Program-made: the position numbers and the translations under genes
DNA from: Ciona savignyi
Lineage: Eukaryota > Chordata > Ascidiacea > Phlebobranchia > Cionidae
Reading direction: 5' to 3'
Assembly (NCBI GenBank): GCA_000149265.1
Contig: CH003409.1
Location: 1,012,204-1,076,203, forward strand
Length of the DNA: 64,000 nucleotides
Notes under the pieces: generated by a model
The model's input: only the letters and a program-made list of their open reading frames with translations
Databases searched by the model: none
Told to the model about the DNA's origin: nothing
In this document: piece after piece, positions 22,871 through 37,100 of the stretch
Position numbering within the stretch: the first letter of the stretch is position 1
Layout of the letters: every line of letters begins with the position of its first letter

Positions 22871-25117
22871 TGTTAGTTTACATAAAAAAGTAAGTTCGTT
22901 TAACGCGCAGTTAAGCGGATGTAGTACAGTGTAAGTTTTGATCTTACAATCGTAACGTCAACGGGCTTGACAGGTGATGCGACGATACAATAACTATAGG
23001 CCACTGGTAAGGCGTGTGTAAGGGAAATGATTTTTATCTTAATAGACTTCCTTTTACACGATAAAAGGGCAATATATTCGTGATGGTGCTAAAGTGGTGA
23101 CAGAAAGTCCAAAACTTTCCAAATCACTTCGTGGTAAATTTAAGATTGTATAGTCACGTTGTTTAGAACGGGATAAGTTGTGACAAGTAAGCCATCGTCA
23201 TAACTGGCCAGTCAGGATACGGATTCAATTACAGTATTGTTTTTACTAAGCATGAAACCGCACGGGTGGTAAATTGAAATGGATGGGTGGTATGCCCATG
23301 TCCCTGTCAATTGGGCGACACCCCGTGTTTTCTATGTTTTTTTACGTCATTTTCGTACACTAAAAATGTATTCATTTGTTTTGTTAAATAGGTTTTTGTC
23401 TATTATAAGGTGATTGTTAACGATATAGAACTAGTATTTTTTTGTATGGTGACATTAAAGTCGGTCGCTTAAAACTTTGGTGAGTCCAGCGCACAATACT
23501 ATATATAATCTTTAATGAAAAAAGTAGCATAGCAACATGTAACAAATTATTTTGAAGAATTTCATAATTTTTTTAAATTGTTTACATTATTTTAGCGATT
23601 TTTTGTGTTTCGCACAAATACAACCGTGCCTGGTAATTAGCGCCTTTTGATCTATTAACATATTCAAAAGCTCGGTGGTACTTTACCGAAGAGTCGATAC
23701 CTGAGGCTAAATTAGCATTCTTCCTGTATTGGCATGAACTAAAAAGTCGCCAGTATTAGTCGTGATTTTCGCGGCGTTCAGCTTCGCAGAAAATTAATTG
23801 GCTGGGGCATCATTTGTCTATTATCTTCAGTAGGGAAGCACAGAACGATGTAAAAAGTGCTGTGCGGCTGTCAGGATAAGTGTTGAAGGGTGACAAACAG
23901 AGGGACTGATAACCGAGTGTTACTTATTTTACAAAGAAGCAGTCGCTCTTCCGAAGACTTACTGGTTATTAAAAATGTGCTCAATACCAAAATGCACACA
24001 GGCACCGAGTTTTAGCTAAAAGTAATTAATACGCAGTTTAGTTAGGCCCGCTCCACGCGGCGTGAACTTGCGGTATTGAGTTTTAATCTGATCAGAGAAA
24101 AATAGAGAAGTATGCGCTATCGGAGCTGATCATAAACAAACCAATCGCCTTTAGGCTTCTCAAAGGTATTGGCGCGCGCGAAAACAAGTGAAAACTGAGA
24201 ACATTGTTGCGGTTGAATCATGGTTGCCCTTAAACAATTACCTATCAAGGGACATCGGGCATATTGGTTCGAGAAATTCCTGTACGGCAGAGAAGGCAAA
24301 CAATAAGCAATAAATTCTTGGTAAATGTTATCTGAGAAGTCGCCACGCCATGTTTAAATCAAATCGACGTGTTATGTGCGGTATGCAAGTCGGTTTCAAA
24401 ATCTTATTAAATAGAAGGGGCAAAATAACGCTGAAGCCAACAAACAGATAGTGTCATGCGCAAAATATTCAAATGCGCCCGGGGATTTCGGGCTTATGCG
24501 ATCAGTTTTCGTTGAGATTTTCGTTTTAATCTTCTGCTGTAAGTCTTAAAGAACGAGACTTAAATTTCTCTTGATAACATTTGTCACTGATGTTACTCAA
24601 TTGAGACACAAGCGTCACGTTTTGAAGATCTTCATTAATCAAATACACTGCGTGACTAAGCATGTATGATATGCGACCAGTTGCAATAAACTACGAGATG
24701 AAACTAACGCAATAATTTAGTTGAGACTTCGTTAGACAAAACAGAAAGAAAAAAAGGAGTTTTGTAAAAAAATACTTAACTGATTTTTTGAGAGTAGCCG
24801 GTTCAAGATAAAAACCGAAATTAGTTGTTAAGTTAGCCTTAATTTGACCTGTAAATTGTCTTATGTCTGAGCCGGCTACGTCCTATTGTTTTGATAAAAA
24901 AGTTTCGCTCAATTCAGATTCATATTTACTAATGCAAAAAATCATATACTTACGGAAAAGATTGTGAAACGATTCAGTTTTTCAGCCCATACAAAGTAAA
25001 AACCGAACACCAGAATTACTGGCTGCGCTCACCAAGTTTCCCCGTACGTGTTTCAGGAAGGTAAACTATGTTTACAACATAACTTAATAATTAATATTGA
25101 ATACTGTACTGTAACTC

Positions 25118-25193
25118 ATGGATATATCGTTTTGGATATATGTACTACTGCTAGCATGGAAAGTCCATGTCGGAGAGTGCTGCTTCAATTCAG
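25118..25193 (+). other. RTK exon 1: start codon and signal peptide
   Basis: ATG at 25118 opens a 25-codon exon with a hydrophobic core (WIYVLLLAW) followed by polar residues, and ends in phase 1 at CAG|GTAAAC. Phase 1 matches the acceptor at 30255. The hydrophobic leader and the extracellular exons that follow support this start. Confidence 0.8.
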
Positions 25194-28100
25194 GTAAACT
25201 GTCTTTTGATTAGATATAGCTGATCGCCACAATCAAACGATTGCTTGTTCGAAATAAATCACCTATTTGTTGTGTTTAAGTAAAAAAATAAAAGGGATAT
25301 CTCTGTAACACAGTTATATGTATGTTATTTTACATATATAGTTTCCTTTATATGTCCTTCTGAATCTAAAACGAAACAAAAAAACAATAAAAAAACAGTC
25401 CAATTCTAAAAGAAATAAATTACAAAAAGACATAGATTCCTTACGAGATTTGTAACATTAAACACAATGAAACTGTCTATTTTTTCCATAAATGAGTTCG
25501 ACTATGTCATTTTACATTATTGCCTACTAATTTTGGTACCGTACGAAATATGTCGGACAACGCGAAATGGAGGGAAAGCGGGAAGGAGGAAGGAAAACTA
25601 CTCACCAAAACTATGGAAATTAAATTTATCCCTTCCATAAACACGAATCTCAACCCCACAACTAACCCTAACTCTAATCCCATGTTTAAAACTCGAATGC
25701 CTTCATATTTATTATTAGAGTGCAGATTCCCTCCTTCCCGCCTTTCCGCCTTCCGTTCTTTTATTTCCCCCCCTATATGTCTGAAGGAAACGTTTGGTAA
25801 ATGCTCGAATCGATAATCTTTTTTTGTATATTTTTACCGGTCTAAGTTTCGAACCGATAAAGGTATCCTCATTTAGAACGTTTTTATAGTTGGGGTATGT
25901 ACCAGTGGCGTTAACCATTCGGCCACACGAACGCACTGTTCTTTCGGCATGTACACGTCAAACAGAGTTTACTTATACGTATATGTCGCCGTTTTACGCT
26001 GAGTTAAATTTAACATTATGACAATTAACGTGATGATGACTTCTAATGCCGGTTGGCGCTGGTTTAAAATCGAACATCGTGCAGCGTGTGAATGATACAT
26101 ATTCGTGTGGCACAGTGGTAAAAGTATGCTTGGATTAGAAACTTTAATTAACGCAGAGTTCCTGTGATCAGGGATGCTATAAATAAATTAATCGTTGTTA
26201 GTGATTAAGTAAAAGCGTGTTTTTTAAAAAACAAAGCTATTGGGCAACGTAATAGACCTGGACCTAACTTAACCGCAATGAAAAGAAAAGGCTTTGTCCA
26301 CTGGGCGGTTAGCTAATAATAGCGCGTCGGTCTGCCATATGTGCTTAGATCGAGCTTGGCGGTTTAATTGGTTTAAAAATATAGCCATATCTATATCGTT
26401 ATCAACGCTCTGTAACCTGACGGTGGATAACAGCCTATACGTGTTTTATTTTTCATTCTTGCGGGAAAAGAAGGGTGTCCAACGACTCTTTTGAACGACG
26501 TTCTATGTTTGTCTTCTAAAAAATAGGTTGTATTAAAACTATATTCCACATATCATTTAAACACGCTAATCCCATCTCGGTAAACCATGTTATCCAACAC
26601 ACACATATTCGCTGTTTTTTTGTGTCAAAGTCCACATGTTTTGTAAAAAAAATACAATTGAATGTTTTGTTTTAAGTTTTAAAATATCAATTTTGGTGCA
26701 TTCGTTAATTTTTCAATATTGTGTTTTGTTTCTGCCTATATTTTAATTTCGAATCGAGTTTTGCCCCAGCTGAAATAATATGGCAATGCATACAGGTTAT
26801 TATGAACATCGTATATAGAACGGGAAAACTTTGTTGATTAGTTCTATTCGTGCTTTTAGTTCATCTTTCTCGGTGTTTGTCCGAAATTAATTCAAAAGTT
26901 CCCAGTCATTGTTCAAAGACGATTAGCCATCGATAATCGCTTTTCTATGAACTCATTCTTTGTGGGTTATACCTGGTCTATAAGCGGCTCGGTTGCCCAC
27001 GGCCACTGCGCTTATTTAACAACGCCTTTTAATTACAAGATTGAGATTATGCAGAGGGTTGCATTGGGAAGTTTAATCTTCGACTCTTTGTTTTCGCATT
27101 TTCGGATTAATTCTCGGCAAAGTGCCGCGCCCCACGTGCAAATCCAACCTCGGCGTGTGAGCTTGTGGTCGGAAGTCGCTTCTGGCACCGATTTCTTTCT
27201 TGTCGTAGCTAATCGCAGCTTTACAATAACGCAATACACACAAGCTGTATCCCAGCTATGATAGATACAAACCAATAAGTCAGCGTCCAAAGTACTATCT
27301 CGTTGATCATAACACAGTAATCTCTATCCAGCCTAAAAACACCTGTTACTTGCTAGTAAAGGCTGCTAAAACTCCTACAATATATGTAAAGTCATGAAGT
27401 GCAGCCAATACAATACAAAAAATATGTATTATTCGTAAAATACTACACTAATGTCTCAAGCAGGGGAATACCGGACCACAAAGGGCGGATGTGTTCGCAG
27501 CGCATTCGGACAGAAATATCGAGTCGCATTCGAAGCAAGAAGGTGACAATTACGTCAATGATAGTTATCACGACGAGAGGCAAGCGGCTTAACATTGTTT
27601 TGGTCCAGCGCGACGTGCATTTACCACAATAGGACATTGTAATTGTAGAAAACTTGAACCACGTCGGAAAATATTCGCTATACATTCGACACATTTGTCT
27701 AAACAACCATTAAAATTGCCTAAAATAACCTTCATAACAATATCTCCGGTCAGTAATAAACGTCTATAAACAATATTTATTTTATTCTTATATTTAAGAC
27801 CCATGTTAACGTAATTAAAATAGAAAATCAGTAGCCTTCTCGAATACACATAGCTCCGTTTTTTTAGTATATAGCGGGTGTGTATATTTCTAAAAAACAT
27901 GTCTTTGTGTTGTACGACAGAAAATATGTCGTTTGCGTCACAATCGAACTGGTGTTAATTAGTGCGTAAGAGACAATACGTTCTATTTGAAAAACGTCGG
28001 TACGACACGACAAAAACGTATTTGTCGTTGCGGTATGAACTCGGCCTAAGCCTTCCTGTCGTACCGAAATAAATTTTAGGAAACCGCTACATTAACAAAG

Positions 28101-31100
28101 CCAGGCGTTCCCCTGAAAAGTCGAGACTTGAGGGGATCCGGTCCGGGCTATTCTCCACTGTTGGTGGATACTACGCGATCAGTGTAAGACACAGAGGAGT
28201 CACATAGAACCACTTTGTCTGGTGAATCACGGAAAGTAAGAACGAAAACGCACGAGCGTAAACGATAACGCGATTGTGGTCTGATATTACGTCTTTAGCC
28301 ACAAGACTGGAATAGCAGTTCGTGATGCAGGTTCGAAAATCTGATTGTACGCTCAACACATATTGTAATGGGTCAAGCAAGTACACCTATATATCTCTCA
28401 TTACGACCATGAAACTTGTTGAACACTCGTGTTTTCGATCAGTCCGCGGTTTAAAAATTCCATATTGTGTCACGAACTTAATCCTTTGAAACTGTTGTTT
28501 AAACGAGGAATGTGGCACTAAATATATTCAACGGTTTTTGATGTTTTGCTAATAGTCGTGTCTTGTGGTGCATTCGGTGATGCACTCTACAAAAATGCAT
28601 TACAAAATTGTGCTTATATTTTCGTTTTGCTTTTCTCACATCTAATATAATCGGAATTTGGGCCCAGCAGGGTTTTCTTTGTTTAAAGTGTCATTTCGGA
28701 ATTTGATTGGCGAAGAGCCCAGATAATTTATCACAGCCGCACTTTGACATATTCTAAACTGGTTTATGACGTACACAGAGGGATTTATGACGTGTGGGTT
28801 TGTTTTGCTTCCGTGCTGCTTTGGCCTAGATCCAATGCGACCGAAAACCAGTAGCCAGACAGAAACCACAATGTGCTATGCATAGAATTCCGAAAAATGT
28901 CCGAAATTTCCAGCAATGGGTTTTTCGACGACGATCAAGATGCCACAAACAAGTTATCAATAGTAGATGGTGTGCGGTCATGCCACCAATAACGTTTTAA
29001 ACCACTAAATAAGGCGTTCAAATTGCATCGTTCCGCATAGAACCTGATGGACATGATGACTACCACCACACCACCGCACGACATATTAGTTTTACTTAAT
29101 TAATGGAGGGCCGTTTCTCTGTATTTCTATCGGCTTCTAGTACCTGGAAATAGTAATGAGAATTGTTATCGATTTTTTTAAACAATAATTCCTTCGCATG
29201 ACCGATACGCTAGATTCGATTTAGAAAATAGCGCGACTTTAAATATCTATTGAAATGCAAGAAACGACGTCGTTTTTACTCTTATTGCGGAGCTTTCAAT
29301 GACGTAACCCATGGATTACTTTTCTCGAGGAGCAATTACAAAGGTCGAGGTATTTGAACTCATGTTATCCGCCTTGGAACGCGCTCGAACGACATTGTAT
29401 CGCGGGGCGTTTAAAAATTGACGCTTGCAAAATTTCGCGCTTACGATTTTCGAGGTTCGCGGCCTGGCTAATCCGACATCTCACGCAGATACCGACACGA
29501 CGCTTCAGCTAATCGTCAGATTCGTGCCCGAGTCCCTGACCCGATGGACCGCATAATCCTATTGGCGATTATTTCGTGACGAAATAAATAAATAAACCAA
29601 AAATCGGGAGAGAGTCACAAAAAGTAGCAAAAAAAAACAAAAATCAGTAGATATCAAAACTCAACAGAGTCCTTTTTTGAAAAACAAGTTATATATTTTG
29701 CCTCATACCATTCTCCTTATTCACAGTTCAACTTAATATTATTCCTCAACAATATGCTTTCTTCTAAGCTTCTATGATAGAATTTCGCACAAAATAAATT
29801 TGCCTTTTTTTTCTTCAAAAATGTGGCTCGAAAAATAACATGTGTAATTTGAGATGTAGTTTACTGGTATTTTCGTATATAACTGTAATAACTTTAACAT
29901 ATTTATATATAACTGAAATATAGATACTTTGGGAATATATATCATTCTCTCAACTGAAAATGGAATAATCGATTATGTGTCCTTTTGAATGGCGTATTTT
30001 TAAAACGATTCATGTCAATAAACTAACGTAAACAGAATTTTCATTAAAAGCCTTTACGTTTAATTTTAATCATCAATATTAATATATTAATCGGACACGA
30101 CTGCCAACGAACTTTTAATTGGAGCATAGTGCATTGAATTTCGTTTGAAAATTGAATAAACTATCCTTCCAAAACACCTAGATATGAACATTGCTAAAAT
30201 GCTATATTAACTTTATGTTTGCAAGATTTAATTCATTTTTATTATTCCGTAAAGTGAGAAGATATTCAAAGGTTGTCAACATAACAGACGAAGTGAATTT
30301 TACTCTCCATAATCCAACCAACTTATCCGATTACGACATACAAGTGACGTATTCGTGGGACGTGCAAGTCCCCGAGGGTGAGTAAATGGAATGAAGATCA
30401 ATTGTAGCTTCGAGATTTTTGCTTTCCCACAGGTCCCTTGACATGTTACTAATCAAACGTTGTCTCGATTCATCTAAATGTACTAGGTCATAACAAATTG
30501 GGTAATACGAAATATAGAATACCGTTCGTTAGCCCCAGGAATCCTACTGGACATATAGGTCATTCCGACCAACGTGTGTGTTGCAGGATACTTCCAATTA
30601 ATTATTTTCCCTATCACATGCAATTTGACCTCGCTTAAATTCCTGCCCCAAAAAGCCTTGGTTTTTTACATCTTTAAATTTAAGTTTGGGTTTGTAAACT
30701 AAACTTAAAACACTTTAACATTTCGATTACATTTCGAGCTGGTACTCCTCCGTACATTAGGATATCTTCTCCAGCAAAACAACTAGGAAATGCACAATCA
30801 ACTTTATTTTACAAAGATCTGCTTCACTCTTATAAAACTGCCCAGATCAACAAAAAAGCGCGAAGCCTAGCTACTTCCAACGGTATCAACATTGGGAATC
30901 ACCAGCATAATTACTACGCAAAACAATCACTTTAATACCATGACTTATAGGGTATACCACACGGCAGATCACATAGAGATTTATTTAGTTGGTTGTACAC
31001 CATCTGCAACGGCCGTTCCATCAGTGGAATGATTGAGTAGGCTACGTCATATGGTTTTGTGGTTACCAATTTTTGAGGCAATCAAGGTTCACACTTGGCT

Positions 31101-34100
31101 GTTTTCTTTTTTTCAGGGTTACGTTTATGTTGGGCACGAAGTGTAAATGCTTTTCAGAACGTCATTATTTATAACTAGTTTATCTTAATCCGAGGATTTG
31201 TTTCTGCTCGTGAGAAAGGACGTGAAATTCGTAGAATGAATGATCATGCACATTTTCAATCCATTATTGCCTAAACACTCTTGCATAATCCGACGATCAT
31301 GCAAAGGCATGTACGTGATGTTATATCGAAAAGGAGTTCTTATAGAATTCGACATTTCAAAATAAGTCTAAAGCAACCTAAATGGCATATAATATAAATT
31401 CATCATTCAAATTTAATGTTTAAATTTAGATGAAGTATTGGATGGCTTTCTTTATTGCTTTGAAGATGTCGACACCGCTTCAATTGCAGCTTTGTCAAAA
31501 AGAAGTATTTCCCCATTTTTATTCCCAGGTAATAATGGGTTCCCATCGGAACCGATAGGAACACATTCGTTTTATCCGTTTTTTTGTTTTTTTTTGTGTC
31601 ACGCTGTAACAGGCATGTCATGTCGCAAGACCATTGACATAGAGGGTTATACAATCAGGTTAAAACTTTCAGTAATCTTAACAGACATGTTGTTATTTTG
31701 CAACGACCTTTAATTTAACAAAACACACGGGGGGAAGTCCCGCTATCGGAAAAAAAATATAAAAAGGTGTCTATGTTTGAGCATTAGCCAAGGAACCAAG
31801 CGTTTATGCATGCAAAAACATATCGCGTAAAGTCAACAATAGTGGTGGCTAACAGGTGGTTGACACTGTCTAGTTGATCATGTATCTTTGCAGTATTGTA
31901 TAGCCCATAGATGAAAGAATTTCAATTATCTTACTAACAGTGACTGACGAATATCATATTTCGCAAGCTGAATAATGTTATCTATCTTATTGTAATCTAA
32001 ATAAATAATAATATTGAATAAACTAAACTATTTTTTTATCCTATAGGCTTCTTTCCATTCCGTATCTCCAATCAAACCCTTCCATCGTTCGATCGATTAG
32101 CCGAGTGAGTATTTATTTTCTGGCCGTTTGGCCAATGAGTTTATATATGGACATACATAGTTATATCGAATTCAAGCTAAAGTATTGTGTGCCTCTATTT
32201 ACTACAGAATCGCTTGGGGCGCTTGGAGCCCTAACCGTAACTAAAACCCTTAACCCTCAAAGCCCTTCAGCGCTTCATGTGATCCTGTAGTAATTAGAGA
32301 TCCGGAAATGATTATATATTTCGGTGTTGGCGGGTTTTAGCCTCGTAAATCGGATGAGTTCGTTTTTATGATGTTTTAGTCCCTGTCTATAGATCCAGAA
32401 AGAATTAGTCAGTTTATGCAAACAATTTTGGTTTATTTTTTATCAGCTGCTGTACCGGCGAAAAGCATTTGACAGGATGTCTGCTATTTTGTATTGCAGT
32501 TGCAGACACTTTGTCAACAAGACGTTTTGGGTTACCGCCCAGAACGGTAGCTATGTCAGCTGTCCGTTTCCATGTGAAGAGGAAATCGGAGAACCTTGCG
32601 CCCAGAGCATGCTCTGTTCGATGCTGAAGGACAAAGGATGCAACTTGCTAAACCGGGTAAGCGCATCAAAGGAACATTAAAAAGAGGAAAGAGGGAAGGA
32701 GGGAAAGAGTAAAACTGCTGACTAAAACTACTGCAACTAATTTTAACTCTGCCCTATAGACACTAATCTTAACCCTAGAACTAACCCGATAACTCCAATC
32801 CCATGTTTAAAACTAACTCCTATGCCCTGATATTTATGTTTTGAGCAGTTTTTCTCCTTTTCCCTTTAGCCTTCACCGCGCATTGACCTTAATTTCCAAA
32901 CGATCCGAGGCCACAGCGATTAAAAATGTTAAAAATATTGCCATACCAATATCAGGCAGGAGATTTTCCAAACGAGTTTAAGTTGCGACTGCTAAACTTT
33001 CTAGGAAGAGTGGATTTGCTAAGATTGCTAGACACAAATATTTACTACTTTTTGACAAAATGTTAAATAAAAATTGGATAAGATTGCTAGACACAAATAT
33101 GTACGACTTTTTGACAAAATGTTAAATAAAAATTGGATAAGATTGCTAGACACAAATATGTACGACTTTTTGACAAACTGTTAAATAAAAATTGGATAAG
33201 ATTGCTACACACAAATATGTACGACTTTTTGACAAAATGTTAAATAAAAATTGGATAAGATTGCTAGGGACAAATATTTACTACTTTTGACAAAATTCAG
33301 TCTTTTAAATACATATCTTGGTGTTTTAGGACACAAGGTCGGTCTCGTTCGAAATAGAGTTTGGTCGAAAGTACATGTTCCAAATATACCCGTACACCGG
33401 ATTGAGCATACAGAACAGTGAAGTAGTCGGATCGGAAAAGGTGTTAATTTTCTGCGGTCACCATTTGGTTGAAACTGTCGGCGTCCACAGACTGAAGGCG
33501 TATGAGTTTTGCAGGAGCGAGCAGAATATAAGCGGTGAGAATAAAGATTTGCATGCAGCTCTTCGTTTGCGGTTGTGCAATACATATTATTGCATAGAGT
33601 GCTATTGTGTTACTGTATATTACGCAGTGTTTTTATTCTGAAGCGAAAACATTGGGTAAATTTGCATTTCAAAGGGGGCTGTTTATTAGACGATAAATAC
33701 GAGGTAATTCGGGTGCACACTCGAGATATTACCGAGAATATTTGCGATAATTTGCATATTCAACAGAGGATTATGACAGTAAAATATTATTCTATTAGAA
33801 CTATCCACTGCATCAAGCGCGCCATCAAATTTTCGTCTATATCGAATTGATGACAACTACGACGACCACAAAGCAACAGTGGTAATCCGATGGAGGCCGC
33901 CGCATGACGTGGCGCGGGGTAAAAAGGTGACGCGGTATTTCTTCAGTGTGTTGGGTCAAGGGGTGGCTGACTCCACCGAAAAAGTAAGTTCTTTGAGTTT
34001 TCCTTTTTTTAATATCTTGAAAGTAGTTTAAACGGCTGGACGTTTTGCTCAAATGTATAGCAACGGACCGAAAACCGAAAGGTTATTGGGTCGACACCAG

Positions 34101-37100
34101 CGGTTAGATAGTCGGCTGTGTTCTTTAAATGGGCAATTATTGGAATTTGCCTGAGATCAGTTGATTTTGGGGTTAACCAAAAAGAATCTGGGAAATGATC
34201 ACCTGGTGAACTGTGTTCTTGGAGGCACTTAGCAAACATCACTTAAATCCAGTAGATTAATGGTTTCTACTAAAACTGAAGAAATTTTTTAATCATACAT
34301 ATCGCACTGCAATTGCTCCGGTGCCGAATGTCAGCACGAGGTAATCTGAATCTGACGATTGCCCGTGTGTTAACGCCCCTTTTCCCATTTAAGGGTTATA
34401 ACATGAATATTCTATGCAGACAGCAAGGTCCCTTTTCGTATAGCACACACTACAATAGATTCGCAAACCCGACTGTGAGCATGAGATAATTTGACAATTT
34501 TCGCGCCAGTAGCGTTTTTCGCGGAAAATGGCAAAAATGTTAAGCTTAGAGAAACTTGGTTTTGCTTGAATATTATTCAATGCTACATAACGTTGACAAT
34601 TTTTTCATTTTTACAGATTGTCCAAGATCACGACTCCTATGACACTTACTACAACGTAACAGTGACTGGGTTACTTTACAACCAGACCCACCAATTTTCG
34701 GTGACTCCGATAGTGGATCGAAACGGAGCTTTGTGCGCTACAGGTCTGCAGTGCAGTCAGTACGGCGAACGAGCGCACCTTTCATTCTACATTGAAGGTG
34801 GGGGTATGTGCTTTTCAATCTTTTCTCTGTCCACGCACAGATGAACGGTTGTGTGTGGCCTAATTCTGAGCGCGACTGATTTAAGAAAATTCTATATAAA
34901 ACGTCATTGTAGTGACGGGGTCATACCGTTAAAAATGCACAATATAAGAATATTTCCGTTCTATAAGTTAATGTAACACCGTACACGGACAGCATATTCA
35001 TATTGTGGGGTTGATATGCTAAGTTTCAGGACAAGACATTTCGGTACGTAATAGCTTCCACTTGGTTAGTGCTGCACCGTGAGCCAACTTAATTTGAATA
35101 TACAAAAATTCGCATTACTCCTAAGTAGGAATACTATTCCTGGGAAATTGTGTTCTCCGTTTCGGCACATATGATACGCACATGATAAATGGGAAACGAT
35201 ATGCAATGTAGTTTAAAAAAGTCAAAATCAGTATAGATTTTGCAATACCTCTATTTAAAATACAACTGTTAATCTGTTGTATAAAGGCTTTATTGAAGAA
35301 ATCAACGTTGTCTTTAGATGTGGACGCATGCGCTATTGTGGCTGGGAAAAACAGAGCGACATATTGTGATGAGCATGCCTCGTGCGTTGATGTAGCACCC
35401 AACCGAATCTACCCCGCCAACTGCACGTGCCACCCTGGCTATTACGGCAACGGGGTGCTGAAAGTGTGGAAGGGCGGCCAGGGCTGCAAGAACTTCAACG
35501 CGTGCCTGGACCGAACGGAGCCGGACCATATTTGCCATTCGAACGCGATATGTACAGACGACGAACCGCCCAGTGAAAGCGCAACGTGCAGTTGCCCGTA
35601 CGTAAACGAGCTATGAAAACAAATAAAAAATAACGAGACATATTTCCATATAATTTAAGTAAGAAAATTTGTTTACAGATATGTTCTGTTAACTTAAATC
35701 CATGATCACTTAATTTCGAATTAGGATCGAAAAATAATTTCGATTCACTTCCTCTATGTATTGAATTAGTATTGTAATTTAGGAATGCACATCCCTTTAT
35801 GCATTCCCGTTTTAAATAGAACGACGGTAGAGTGCCTATAAGATGTAGTACATATATCGGTATTTCTGTGGTTCCGTTTTCGCACTCTTTAGTGTTTGTA
35901 GTGTCTACGTATTGACACTAGAAATCTCCTCAACGTTTGTTAACAAATTCGATCCCAGTATAATTACTTCTCACAGAAAAGGATTTTTCGGTGACGGACT
36001 GCGCGATGGGTCCGGGTGTACGGAGACCCGATTCGTGGTCGGCATCGCCGTGGGGATTCCCCTCGCTCTGGCCGTGGCGTGTGTTCTCTTTTGTTCGGCC
36101 TGGAGGTACAGGCGACTGCGCAAACGGTAAGTACCCAAAACAAAATGGTGAATTCGCGGAACCTTCCATTCTCTAGCGCACGTCTTGGCACTTGTTTGCG
36201 TTTTTCATGACCGGCGTATGTAAACAACGGACGGATAGCAGGCGATTTTTTATCGGAATGTGAATTAAGTCGAAATTCGTCGATAAGTCCACTTATGCAA
36301 ACAAGTAAATTCCATGAGAGCCCCAAACCATTTACATTTTTCACCACCTCTGTTTGCATCTAATTTGCATGCGCCCTTTGTGCCATGTATTTACTGTATC
36401 GCTTCACTGGGGGAGAAAATACTCGACCATGAAGAGAGTTTCGTCGGTAACTTGTTGTCATTACCCGATACATAATTACACGAAACTTGATACCATCCTC
36501 GTTCTATGCGTTTTAAAGCTAAAGAGAAGTGTTATAAATCGATACTGGAGTGGTGTTGTTTAAAATATTATTGTGTTGTTTTCTAATCTAAAAAAAACTC
36601 TTTGCTATTGTGCTTATTTTCATTGTCGATAATTTCTTCAGATGGCAATTGGCTAGAATCGCCTCTTGACATCTGTGCAACAATTTTAATACAACACTCA
36701 AATAAACACAAAGAGATATAGACACTGGTATTTTTTAACAACTTGCACAATTATGTTTTGTTTTGACCGGGCTAAGTTTCGAAGTCGCGATGGACTCGTT
36801 AATAGTCCATTTAAAATTATTCTGTATTTGAATTGTTTGCGTTATCAGTTCCGATACGGCACCGATCGCGGAAAGCTTGATCAAATTTTTAACAACTCCC
36901 TCTTCTGGCAGGGCGCTCGATTTGAAAATCTCGAAGTTTGTGGTGAGAAACAACAGCAACTACACGTCACCACTGGTGCTGAGCAACAACAACACCACCT
37001 TGGATTCGTCACAATACGATTCCGTGTTTGGGGCGAAATGGGAAGTCGAACGTGAAGAACTGACTCATCTTGGTGAGTTTAGTATAAGACGAGGACAAGG

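Larger units (their letters stand above)
17837..25117. other. Divergent intergenic region, gene-free, repeat-bearing
   Basis: Lies between the 5' ends of the minus-strand GTPase and the plus-strand RTK, so it should hold both promoters. I found no exon matching a known family. Short ORFs show no domain. Contents: repeat C at 20105-20245, a 22-bp palindrome at 21009-21030, repeat D at 21350-21640 and a SINE cluster at 22210-22870. Confidence 0.6.
25194..30254 (+). other. RTK intron 1 (5.1 kb)
   Basis: No exon recognised. It holds a MITE-like copy (25560-25765), a SINE-B copy (25830-25940) and a short inverted repeat (27998-28066). The remainder is unique-looking sequence with short unsupported ORFs. 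Part near 28900-29600 is less AT-rich and could be regulatory, but nothing specific can be named. Confidence 0.6.

Noticed and set aside
32225-32275. Telomere-like CCCTAA/CCCTTAA text
   Set aside because: Only a few imperfect units without an array; no sign of a telomere or interstitial telomeric block.
33010-33298. Possible CRISPR-like array
   Set aside because: Direct 59-bp tandem units with no distinct spacers, in an intron of a eukaryotic gene: a minisatellite.
35964-36359. 131-codon minus-strand ORF over RTK exon 10
   Set aside because: Shadow of the transmembrane exon, with no homology in that frame.
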